Shown here piece after piece: positions 1 through 5,378 of a stretch of 5,378 nucleotides of DNA (position 1 is the stretch's first letter; every line of letters begins with the position of its first letter). Source of the stretch: Pseudomonadota bacterium (GTDB lineage: Bacteria > Pseudomonadota > Gammaproteobacteria > Xanthomonadales > Xanthomonadaceae); NCBI GenBank assembly GCA_025355485.1, contig JANXZP010000255.1, forward strand, positions 1 to 5,378. Direction: 5' to 3'. The position numbers and the translations under genes were made by a program. Below the pieces are notes generated by a model. It had not been told where the DNA came from. It searched no databases and was given only the letters and a program-made list of their open reading frames with translations.

Positions 1-66
1 GGCGATATGCATGGCGATGGCCTCGGGTCGGGAGGCCAGATGATCCCACGTCCGAATGACATCTGC

Positions 67-72
67 GATAAT
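67..72 (+). promoter_or_regulatory. Candidate -10 box for the tRNA-Arg gene
   Basis: The hexamer GATAAT matches the sigma-70 -10 consensus TATAAT at five of six positions and ends 10 bases before the first base of the tRNA, a normal distance for a tRNA promoter. The stretch 16 to 18 bases upstream (about 43-50) has no good match to TTGACA, so the assignment rests on the -10 box and its position alone. Confidence 0.4.
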
Positions 73-82
73 TCATACCTTG

Positions 83-156
83 GACCCCGTAGCTCAGCTG
101 GATAGAGCGCGCCCCTCCTAAGGGCGAGGTCACAGGTTCAACTCCTGTCGGGGTCG
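83..156 (+). tRNA. tRNA-Arg, anticodon CCT (reads AGG)
   Basis: The 74-base cloverleaf is complete and without mismatches. The acceptor stem 83-89 pairs with 149-155. The D stem is GCTC 92-95 with GAGC 105-108. The anticodon stem is 110-114 with 122-126. The variable loop is five bases, and the T stem is ACAGG 132-136 with CCTGT 144-148 around loop TTCAACT. The anticodon loop at 115-121 is CTCCTAA, giving anticodon CCT at 117-119, which identifies the rare-codon arginine tRNA. The discriminator base is G156. The next three bases are CTA, so the CCA end is not encoded and must be added after transcription. Such tRNA genes are known integration targets in many bacteria, but no integrase or duplicated tRNA end is visible here. 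Confidence 0.96.
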
Positions 157-170
157 CTAGAAAGCTTGGT

Positions 171-188
171 GCGCGAATCCATTCGCGC
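171..188 (+). terminator. Hairpin 15 bases after the tRNA, possible terminator or REP-like unit
   Basis: GCGCGAA (171-177) pairs perfectly with TTCGCGC (182-188) around the loop TCCA. It could stop or trim the tRNA transcript. The stem is only 7 bp and no T-run follows, so it is not a classical rho-independent terminator. It shares its stem length and loop sequence with the hairpin at 244-261, which also fits a small dispersed palindromic repeat. Confidence 0.35.
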
Positions 189-243
189 CTCGATAGACCG
201 TGAGTCGCGAGTGTGAGGTTCGCTTCATGGTCGAAGCCTGCTA

Positions 244-261
244 CCGCACATCCATGTGCGG
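244..261 (+). repeat. Second 7-bp hairpin with TCCA loop in the leader
   Basis: CCGCACA (244-250) pairs perfectly with TGTGCGG (255-261) around the loop TCCA. The stem sequence differs from the hairpin at 171-188, but stem length and loop are the same. It is followed by ACTTTC, a weak pyrimidine run, and lies 58 bases before the dehydrogenase start. It may be a structural element of the leader mRNA, a weak terminator or part of a palindromic repeat family. Which of these applies cannot be settled from one window. Confidence 0.35.
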
Positions 262-304
262 ACTTTCAACAAGAGCATTCCTTTCCACACTGCGAATCAG
301 CTAC

Positions 305-309
305 AAAGG
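305..309 (+). promoter_or_regulatory. Ribosome binding site supporting the dehydrogenase start at 320
   Basis: AAAGG lies 10 bases before ATG 320. It is modest and rather far from the start, but it favours this ATG over the in-frame upstream starts GTG 200 and ATG 227, which would add 40 or 31 residues not expected in the family. Confidence 0.45.
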
Positions 310-319
310 CCCGCCCACC

Positions 320-1894
320 ATGAACGCGCAACTCGATCCACGCTCCGCCACCCACCCCGTTCTTTCCGCGCTCGGCCTCGGCGCTGACGAATCCGGCACC
401 TATCTCGGCCGTGGCGAATGGTCCGGCTTTGACAAGACGCGATCGACTGATGCCGGCATCATCGAGCCGGTCAACCCCGCGACCGGCGACGTGCTCGCGC
501 GCGTGCATGCCTCGTCTCAGGCCGACTACGACACCATCCTCGCGCGTGCGCAGGAAGCATTTGCGATCTGGCGCACCACGCCGGCTCCACGCCGCGGCGA
601 AGCGATCCGCCTGTGTTCCGACGCGCTACGCAAGCACAAGGACGCGCTCGGTTCGCTGGTCGCGCTGGAAATGGGCAAGTCGAAGCCCGAAGGCGACGGC
701 GAAGTGCAGGAGATGATCGACATCGGCGAATTCTCCGTCGGCCTGTCGCGCCAGCTCTACGGCCTGACGATGCATTCCGAACGCCCGGGCCACCGCATGT
801 ATGAGCAATGGCATCCGATCGGCATCGTCGGCATCATCAGCGCGTTCAATTTTCCGGTTGCTGTGTGGGCGTGGAACGCGTTCGTCGCGGCGATCTGCGG
901 CGATATCTGCATCTGGAAACCATCGCCGAAAACGCCGCTGTCTGCGATCGCCGCACTGAAGATCTGCAACGAAGCATTGAAGGACGGCGGCTTCCCGGAC
1001 CTGTTCTTCCTGTTCAACGACGCCGGCACCGAACTCGCCAGCACTTTCGTCGACGACCGCCGCATTCCGCTGATCAGCTTCACCGGTTCGACGAAAGTCG
1101 GCCGCAACGTCGGCGAGCGCGTCGCCCAGCGCATGGGCCGTTCGCTGCTCGAACTCGGCGGCAACAACGCGATCATCGTCGATGAAACAGCCGACCTGAA
1201 ACTCGCCATTCCCGCGATCGTGTTCGGCGCGGTCGGCACCGCCGGCCAGCGCTGCACGACGACGCGCAGGTTGTTCGTGCAGGAATCGATTTACGACGAC
1301 GTGCTTGGCAAACTCGTTGCCGCATACAAGCAGGTCGAGAAAAAGATCGGCGACCCAACCGACGCGAACAACCTGATGGGCCCGCTCAACAGCCAGGATG
1401 CAGTCAAGGGTTATCTCGCCGCGATCGCCAAAGCCAAAGCCAGCGGCGGCACTGTCGCCAGCGGCGGCGCGGCGATCGAAGGCAAGGGCAACTACGTGCT
1501 GCCGGCCATCGTCACCGGTTTGAACAACGATGCAGAGGTCGTGCAGACCGAAACATTCGCGCCGATACTGTACGTGATGAAGTATTCGACGCTCGATGAA
1601 GCACTGCACGCGCAGAACGCCGTGCCGCAGGGATTGTCGTCGTCGATCTTCACCACCAACCTGAAGACCGCCGAAGCCTTCCTTTCCTCGGCAGGTTCGG
1701 ATTGCGGCATCGCCAACGTCAACATCGGCACGTCCGGTGCGGAAATCGGCGGCGCGTTCGGCGGCGAGAAGGAAACCGGCGGCGGCCGCGAATCGGGGTC
1801 GGATGCGTGGAAGGCCTACATGCGCCGGCAGACCAACACTATCAACTACTCGAATTCGCTGCCATTGGCGCAAGGCATCAAGTTCGATTTCTGA
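320..1894 (+). CDS. amaB: L-piperidine-6-carboxylate (aminoadipate semialdehyde) dehydrogenase, ALDH7 family
   Basis: This is a 524-residue cytosolic NAD-dependent aldehyde dehydrogenase. Its likely reaction is oxidation of L-2-aminoadipate 6-semialdehyde, in equilibrium with piperideine-6-carboxylate, to L-2-aminoadipate in lysine breakdown. Visible motifs are AFNFP with Asn177, SFTGST (253-258) of the NAD fold, LELGGNN with general base Glu278, GTAGQRCTTTRR with catalytic Cys312, ETFAPILYV (411-419), and the C-terminal run GGAFGGEKETGGGRESGSD (477-495) followed by LAQGIKF. These match human antiquitin ALDH7A1 closely as I recall it. Arg311 and Glu131 fall where that enzyme's substrate-carboxylate anchors (R301, E121) lie, which is an inference from a remembered alignment. 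The start at 320 has AAAGG upstream and gives the usual family length of about 500-530. The frame stays open upstream to 200, but that extension looks non-coding. No other lysine-catabolic gene is present. A broader aldehyde specificity is possible; family membership is very secure and the exact substrate less so. Confidence 0.9.
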   Translation: MNAQLDPRSATHPVLSALGLGADESGTYLGRGEWSGFDKTRSTDAGIIEPVNPATGDVLARVHASSQADYDTILARAQEAFAIWRTTPAPRRGEAIRLCSDALRKHKDALGSLVALEMGKSKPEGDGEVQEMIDIGEFSVGLSRQLYGLTMHSERPGHRMYEQWHPIGIVGIISAFNFPVAVWAWNAFVAAICGDICIWKPSPKTPLSAIAALKICNEALKDGGFPDLFFLFNDAGTELASTFVDDRRIPLISFTGSTKVGRNVGERVAQRMGRSLLELGGNNAIIVDETADLKLAIPAIVFGAVGTAGQRCTTTRRLFVQESIYDDVLGKLVAAYKQVEKKIGDPTDANNLMGPLNSQDAVKGYLAAIAKAKASGGTVASGGAAIEGKGNYVLPAIVTGLNNDAEVVQTETFAPILYVMKYSTLDEALHAQNAVPQGLSSSIFTTNLKTAEAFLSSAGSDCGIANVNIGTSGAEIGGAFGGEKETGGGRESGSDAWKAYMRRQTNTINYSNSLPLAQGIKFDF

Positions 1895-1903
1895 TTGCGG
1901 GCT

Positions 1904-1909
1904 GGGAGG
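1904..1909 (+). promoter_or_regulatory. Strong ribosome binding site of the broken gene
   Basis: GGGAGG stands 4 bases before ATG 1914, 10 bases after the dehydrogenase stop. It is the clearest Shine-Dalgarno sequence in the window. It fixes the start of the frameshifted gene and shows that a real gene began here. Confidence 0.7.
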
Positions 1910-1913
1910 TCCG

Positions 1914-2566
1914 ATGCAGCAACAGATTCCCGATCTCGTCGCCGAGCGCGTGCTCGATACCCGGCGACAGATCTATGCGTCGAACGCGCAGGCGTGGAAA
2001 CGCCGTGCGCTGCGGGAAGGAAGTTCGCCTGAACTGCCGCCGCACCAGCACGAAGCGGGGCTGTCGCTGGAGGAAATGGGCGGCAGCGGCCTCACCACCA
2101 AACCGCTGGTGCTCGACAAGGAATTGCAATTCTGGGCGATGGACGACGACGAGGAACTCGAAGAGTTCCTCAGTGGCGACCTGATGCCGGCCCTGCTGGA
2201 TGCGTCGCCGGAGCAATGGCGGCAACTTGCCGGCAGGCTACGAGCCGCTGACCCTGGCGCTCGAATTCGAGCGCCACAGCCAGTTCGAAGGCTGGTACGC
2301 GGTCGAGAATCGCGCCGATGACATGCCCGGGATCATCAACGGCTATCATTTCCTCGGCCTCGCGGACGAAGCGCGCACTGGCGGTGGTAGCCAAGGCGCA
2401 TCAAACGATGGCTAGCGACGATCCGGAAGCCATCGAGGACGTTTTGCCGAAGGCTTACGCGACGGTGCCGAACGCAACCCCCGAATTCGAGGATCGCATG
2501 CCCGTCATCTTCGCTTTCGTACGATCGCACTCCGAATTGTTCCATTCCAATCGAGCGATGCCATGA
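1914..2566 (+). pseudogene. Unrecognised protein gene broken by two +1 frameshifts (or two sequence errors)
   Basis: Plausible coding sequence runs in three frames in turn: 1914 to about 2234 (from MQQQIPDLVAERVLDTRR), about 2236 to 2373 (YEPLTLALEFERHSQFEGWY and on), and about 2375 to 2566 (through ALAVVAKAHQTMASDDPEA to a TGA at 2564-2566). Dropping one base near 2235 and one near 2374 restores a continuous 216-residue protein. Unrepaired, translation from 1914 stops at 2321 after 135 residues. The repaired protein has no signal peptide or membrane segment. It looks soluble and acidic, with a cluster DDDEELEEF near residue 80 and a tryptophan/histidine-containing middle (HSQFEGWYAVEN). I do not recognise the family. 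A remote resemblance to DMP19/DUF4375-type proteins crossed my mind but is weak. The gene has a strong ribosome binding site, follows the dehydrogenase by 19 bases, and its repaired stop overlaps the next ATG as ATGA. That neat junction supports one ancestral gene rather than three small ones. Confidence 0.72.
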
Positions 2567-2862
2567 ACACGCCAGTACGCCAGACCTGCTCCACCGCCAC
2601 GATCAGCCTGATCTTCGGCATCCTGTCGTGGTTCGCACTTCCCATCATCGGCGCGATCGTCGCAATTATCTGCGGGCACATGGCACGCACGGAAATCAAG
2701 CGCTCGCAGGGTGCGCTCGAAGGCGACGGCCTTGCGGTCGGTGGATTGATCCTCGGCTATGTTCATCTTGCGATTTTTTTCCTCATCATCATGGTGATCT
2801 TCGTGTTCCTCGGCGGGCTCGCGTTCTTCGCAGCATTCGCCCACCACACTGGCCACATGTGA
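2563..2862 (+). CDS. Small DUF4190-domain inner-membrane protein
   Basis: This 99-residue protein is almost entirely a DUF4190 unit. A first hydrophobic segment (about 13-40) contains the typical FGILSW, PIIGAIVAIICGHMAR pattern. It is followed by a short polar link EIKRSQGALEGDG (44-56) and a second long hydrophobic segment (about 57-93) starting AVGGLILGY. It should sit in the cytoplasmic membrane with two or three crossings, and it lacks a cleavable signal peptide. The family has no established biochemical role that I know of. The ATG overlaps the repaired stop of the broken gene as ATGA, so translation may originally have been coupled. There is no strong ribosome binding site of its own, so the frameshifts upstream could lower its expression. 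The tail ends in HHTGHM. The gene is followed after four bases by pyrD. Confidence 0.82.
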   Translation: MNTPVRQTCSTATISLIFGILSWFALPIIGAIVAIICGHMARTEIKRSQGALEGDGLAVGGLILGYVHLAIFFLIIMVIFVFLGGLAFFAAFAHHTGHM

Positions 2863-2866
2863 TCGC

Positions 2867-3898
2867 GTGTACGGACTCGCCCGCCCGTTCCTGTTCGCGC
2901 TCGACGCCGAGACCGCGCACGGCCTCGGCCTGAAGGCGATCGAAGCCGCGTATCGCAGCGGCACAAGCCCCCTGCTCTCGCGCAAACCGGAACCGCTGCT
3001 CACGCGCGCGTTCGGGCTGGAATTCGCCAATCCGATCGGTCTCGCCGCGGGCCTCGACAAGAACGGCGCACACGTCGATGCGTTGCTTGCGCTGGGTTTC
3101 GGTTCGGTCGAAGTCGGCACGGTCACGCCGCGCGCGCAGGTCGGCAATCCGAAGCCGCGCATGTTCCGCCTGCCTGACCAGCAGGCAGTGATCAATCGAC
3201 TCGGCTTCAACAACGATGGCGTTGATGCGCTGGTGCGCAACGTCTCGCGTGCGCGCCGCAAGGGCATCGTCGGCATCAACATCGGCAAGAACGCCGACAC
3301 CCCGAACGAACGCGCCGCGGACGATTACCTGCATTGCCTCGAACGCGTTTATGCGCTGGCCGATTACGTCACCGTCAACATCTCCTCGCCGAATACGCAA
3401 GGGCTGCGCGAGCTGCAGCGCGACGACGCCCTGCGCGCACTGGTCGGCACCCTGCGCGAGGCACAGGAAAAACTCGCCGCACAACACGGCAAGCGCACGC
3501 CGATGCTGCTGAAGATCGCGCCGGACCTCGATGACGCCCAGATCGACTCCATCGCAAGCATCCTGCTGGCCGCGGGCGTGGACGGCATCATCGCGACCAA
3601 CACCACGATCGCGCGCACGCAGATCCATGGCCATAAGCTCGAACATGAGGCTGGAGGCCTTTCAGGCAAGCCGCTGTATGCGAAATCCACCGCCGTGCTG
3701 TCGCGGCTGCGCGCACGCGTCGGCGAAAAAATCCCGCTGATCGGCGTCGGCGGCATCCTCTCCAGTGGCGATGCGGTTGCGAAAGTCGCAGCGGGCGCCA
3801 AGCTGCTGCAGTTCTATACCGGAATGATCTATCGCGGCCCTGCGTTGATCGGCGAATGCGTTGGCGCACTGCGCGCACGCCGTGAAGGCGCGCGTTGA
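2867..3898 (+). CDS. pyrD: Dihydroorotate dehydrogenase (quinone), class 2
   Basis: This 343-residue flavoenzyme oxidises dihydroorotate to orotate in pyrimidine synthesis. It passes electrons through FMN to membrane quinone at the inner face of the cytoplasmic membrane. The N-terminus (MYGLARPFLFALDAETAH) and helical residues up to about 40 are the membrane-associating part that marks class 2. The barrel follows, with NPIGLAAGLDKNGA (55-68), VEVGTVTPRAQVGNPKPRMF (81-100), RLGFNNDG (111-118), GINIGKN (136-142), and NISSPNT (171-177) whose Ser174 matches the class 2 catalytic serine. Further on are LLKIAPD with Lys216, ATNTT (243-247), GGLSG (263-267) and the phosphate-binding GVGGI (293-297). 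E. coli PyrD has 336 residues, so the length is normal. The start is GTG; it has no clear Shine-Dalgarno sequence and lies four bases after the previous stop, which suggests translation by coupling. The stop shares one base with the murB ATG. Confidence 0.96.
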   Translation: MYGLARPFLFALDAETAHGLGLKAIEAAYRSGTSPLLSRKPEPLLTRAFGLEFANPIGLAAGLDKNGAHVDALLALGFGSVEVGTVTPRAQVGNPKPRMFRLPDQQAVINRLGFNNDGVDALVRNVSRARRKGIVGINIGKNADTPNERAADDYLHCLERVYALADYVTVNISSPNTQGLRELQRDDALRALVGTLREAQEKLAAQHGKRTPMLLKIAPDLDDAQIDSIASILLAAGVDGIIATNTTIARTQIHGHKLEHEAGGLSGKPLYAKSTAVLSRLRARVGEKIPLIGVGGILSSGDAVAKVAAGAKLLQFYTGMIYRGPALIGECVGALRARREGAR

Positions 3899-4950
3899 TG
3901 GGCACGCTGCGGTTGCTCGAAAATGCCCCGTTGGTCACACGCAATACGTTTCGCGTTCCCGCAACCGCATCGTTGTTCGCCGAGGCGCGCGACCGCGCCG
4001 CGCTCGACGAACTGTTCGGTTACGCATCGCTGCGCAACGGCCCACTGCTGGTGCTCGGCGAAGGCAGCAACCTTCTATTCGCCGGCGATCCGCCCGGACT
4101 GGTGGTCAGCATTGCGTTGCGCGGGATCACGATCCTCGAACGCGACGACGATCGCGCGCTGGTACGCGCCGACGCAGGCGTGAACTGGAACGACCTCGTC
4201 CACTGGACACTCGGCCACGGACTCGAAGGCCTGGAAAACCTCGCACTGATTCCCGGCAATGTCGGCGCTGCGCCGATCCAGAACATCGGCGCCTACGGCA
4301 GCGAAGTCGGCGAGTTTATCGAAACCGTCGAGGCCTTCGATCGCGACAGCGGCGAATTGCGCCGGCTGGGTCGCGCAGCCTGCGCGTTCGGCTACCGCGA
4401 CAGCGTGTTCAAGCGCGAGGGCGAGCGCTGGGTCGTGGTCGCGGTCGAGTTCCGCCTGCCGAGTCGCCATGAACTGCGGCTGGATTACGCCGGCATCCGC
4501 GAAGAACTCGCCGCTATGAGCATCGACACGCCGCGCGCGTCGCATGTCGCCGAAGCGGTGACGCGCCTGCGCACGCGCAAGCTGCCGAATCCGGCGGTGA
4601 TCGGCAATGCCGGCAGCTTCTTCAAGAATCCGCAGGTCGCTGCCGATGTCGCGACTGCATTGAAAGCCGAACATGCGGCGCTGCCGATATTCCCGGCGAA
4701 TAATCCGGCGCTGCGCAAGCTTTCCGCAGCGTGGATGATCGAAAACTGTGGCTGGAAGGGACATCGCGACGGCGATGCCGGCGTGTCTGCCCAGCACGCG
4801 CTGGTGCTGGTCAACCACGGCCATGCGACCGGCGCGCAGTTGCTCGATCTCGCGCATCGTGTCGCCACGTCGGTGCGCGAACGCTTCGGCGTGATGCTGG
4901 AACCCGAGCCACGCATCATCGGCGCGCGCTTCGACGGATCGCCTGCGTGA
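3898..4950 (+). CDS. murB: UDP-N-acetylenolpyruvoylglucosamine reductase, type I
   Basis: This 350-residue cytosolic FAD enzyme reduces UDP-GlcNAc-enolpyruvate with NADPH to UDP-MurNAc, the second committed step of peptidoglycan precursor synthesis. FAD-binding motifs are LVLGEGSNLLF (51-61) and the run ENLALIPGNVGAAPIQNIGA (113-132). Catalytic residues expected from E. coli MurB are present: Arg167 in FGYRDS, Ser240 in GNAGSFFKNP, and Glu337 in LEPEPRIIG. The inserted LDYAGI region (around Tyr197) and the segment before RTRKLPNP are features of type I enzymes. WMIENCGWKG (279-288) and LVLVNHGHATG (302-312) complete the C-terminal domain. Length fits E. coli MurB (342). ATG 3898 overlaps the pyrD stop by one base (TGATG). 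A TTG one codon earlier is a less likely start. The stop overlaps the next start (GTGA), so expression is probably coupled on both sides. No essential residue appears lost. Confidence 0.96.
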   Translation: MGTLRLLENAPLVTRNTFRVPATASLFAEARDRAALDELFGYASLRNGPLLVLGEGSNLLFAGDPPGLVVSIALRGITILERDDDRALVRADAGVNWNDLVHWTLGHGLEGLENLALIPGNVGAAPIQNIGAYGSEVGEFIETVEAFDRDSGELRRLGRAACAFGYRDSVFKREGERWVVVAVEFRLPSRHELRLDYAGIREELAAMSIDTPRASHVAEAVTRLRTRKLPNPAVIGNAGSFFKNPQVAADVATALKAEHAALPIFPANNPALRKLSAAWMIENCGWKGHRDGDAGVSAQHALVLVNHGHATGAQLLDLAHRVATSVRERFGVMLEPEPRIIGARFDGSPA

Positions 4951-5378
4951 AAAGGCCGCCTCCGCACTCGAACGCCGGCGACAACATCCCGCGCGCGGTC
5001 GTGTTGATGGTGATCAGCACCTTCATGTTCGGTTTCATGGCGCTGACGATCCGCTACGCGTCCAGGCAACTGCACCCGTTCGAGATCGCGTTCTTCCGCA
5101 ACCTGTTCGGCCTGGTGTTCACCCTGCCGCTGGTCGTCCGCCACGGTTTCGGGATTTTCCGCACCGCGAAGATTTCGCTGTACCTGATGCGCTGCGCGAT
5201 GGGCATCGTTTCCATGCTCGCCGCATTCTGGGCGATCGTGCACCTGCCGCTCGCGCAGGCGATGTCGCTGACCTATTCGACGCCATTGTTCGTGACCATC
5301 GGCGCGGTGTTCGTCCTCGGCGAAGCGGTGCATGCGCGCCGCTGGAGCGCGGTCGCGCTCGGATTCGTCGGCGTGTTG
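4947..5378 (+). CDS. EamA/DMT-family transporter, N-terminal part, cut by the window end
   Basis: An open frame of 144 codons starts at GTG 4947, overlaps the murB stop by four bases (GTGA), and runs off the right edge. The product begins with a short polar, basic tail (MKRPPPHSN) and then shows regular hydrophobic segments at about 16-36, 47-64, 77-97 and 103-124, with a fifth starting near 131. LHPFEIAFFRNLFGL, YSTPLFVTIGAVFVLGE and the following RRWSAVALGFVGVL fit the first EamA repeat of drug/metabolite transporters, which normally have ten membrane helices in about 290-300 residues. About half the protein is therefore missing. Substrate cannot be told from this family; members export amino acids, purines or other metabolites. 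In-frame ATG codons at 5007 and 5025 are alternative starts but would cut into the first helix, so GTG 4947 is preferred. Confidence 0.88.
   Translation, partial: MKRPPPHSNAGDNIPRAVVLMVISTFMFGFMALTIRYASRQLHPFEIAFFRNLFGLVFTLPLVVRHGFGIFRTAKISLYLMRCAMGIVSMLAAFWAIVHLPLAQAMSLTYSTPLFVTIGAVFVLGEAVHARRWSAVALGFVGVL

Noticed and set aside
1..43. Possible end of an upstream gene in frame 2 (…AMASGREAR then TGA at 41-43)
   Set aside because: Thirteen codons at the edge cannot be told from chance. Other frames on both strands are equally open here.
200..319. In-frame extension of the dehydrogenase to GTG 200 or ATG 227
   Set aside because: The added residues (for example MSRECEVRFMVEACYRTS) have no family match, overlap the hairpins in the leader, and have no ribosome binding site as plausible as AAAGG before ATG 320.
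1439..1468. Direct repeat GCCAGCGGCGGC at 1439-1450 and 1457-1468
   Set aside because: It encodes two Ala-Ser-Gly-Gly stretches in a surface segment of the dehydrogenase and is explained by codon bias. There is no sign of variable copy number.
626..1873. Long open frame on the minus strand opposite the dehydrogenase, about 415 codons
   Set aside because: It is a by-product of high G/C at third positions of the + strand gene. Its translation is rich in Arg, Ala and Asp with no recognisable motif, while the opposite strand carries a textbook ALDH.
2230..2377. Programmed ribosomal frameshifting as the explanation for the three-frame gene
   Set aside because: Neither junction shows a slippery heptamer or a homopolymer run, and two shifts would be needed. 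Mutation or sequence error is simpler.
2774..2780. Run of seven T bases, possible slippage or phase-variable site in the DUF4190 gene
   Set aside because: It encodes Ile-Phe-Phe inside a membrane segment and the frame is intact. Seven bases is short for phase variation and nothing marks this gene as a switched surface factor.
2455..3646. Overlapping minus-strand open frames opposite the DUF4190 gene and pyrD
   Set aside because: They are antisense shadows of conserved genes. Their sequences show no domain pattern and they overlap each other in different frames.
4075..5333. Minus-strand open frames opposite murB and the transporter (about 260 and 282 codons)
   Set aside because: They have low-complexity, Arg/His/Glu-rich translations with no motifs. 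The + strand proteins are recognisable throughout.

Overview
This is a GC-rich bacterial chromosomal window in which every supported protein gene lies on the + strand. Gene content and protein style suggest a gammaproteobacterium, probably in or near the Xanthomonadales/Lysobacterales. The pointers are a class 2 (membrane, quinone-linked) PyrD, a type I MurB of E. coli type, and strong G/C bias at third codon positions. The lineage is an inference from remembered family features, not a database result.

Left edge (1-319): bases 1-66 hold no gene I can support. A -10-like box at 67-72 precedes a complete tRNA-Arg gene with anticodon CCT (83-156). Between the tRNA and the first protein gene is a leader of about 160 bases. 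It contains two short perfect hairpins, 171-188 and 244-261, with 7-bp stems of different sequence but the same TCCA loop. A weaker 5-bp hairpin lies between them (222-237).

Catabolic gene (320-1894): a complete, clearly recognisable ALDH7/antiquitin-type aldehyde dehydrogenase, most likely L-piperidine-6-carboxylate (L-2-aminoadipate 6-semialdehyde) dehydrogenase of lysine degradation.

Broken gene (1914-2566): a gene with a good ribosome binding site whose coding potential runs through three frames in succession, as expected from two +1 frameshifts. Repaired, it would encode about 216 residues and its stop would overlap the next start (ATGA).

Biosynthetic cluster (2563-5378): a small DUF4190-type membrane protein, then pyrD (pyrimidine synthesis), murB (peptidoglycan precursor synthesis) and the first 144 codons of an EamA/DMT-family transporter cut by the window end. 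The junctions are a 4-base gap (DUF4190/pyrD), a 1-base overlap TGATG (pyrD/murB) and a 4-base overlap GTGA (murB/transporter). With the 19-base gap after the dehydrogenase, everything from 1914 on, and possibly from 320 on, could be one transcript. No terminator-like structure was seen between these genes. PyrD and MurB are both housekeeping flavoenzymes (FMN and FAD). The dehydrogenase has no lysine-pathway partner in the window.

I saw no mobile element, CRISPR array, integrase or phage gene. The points most worth checking are the doubly frameshifted gene and the matched hairpins.
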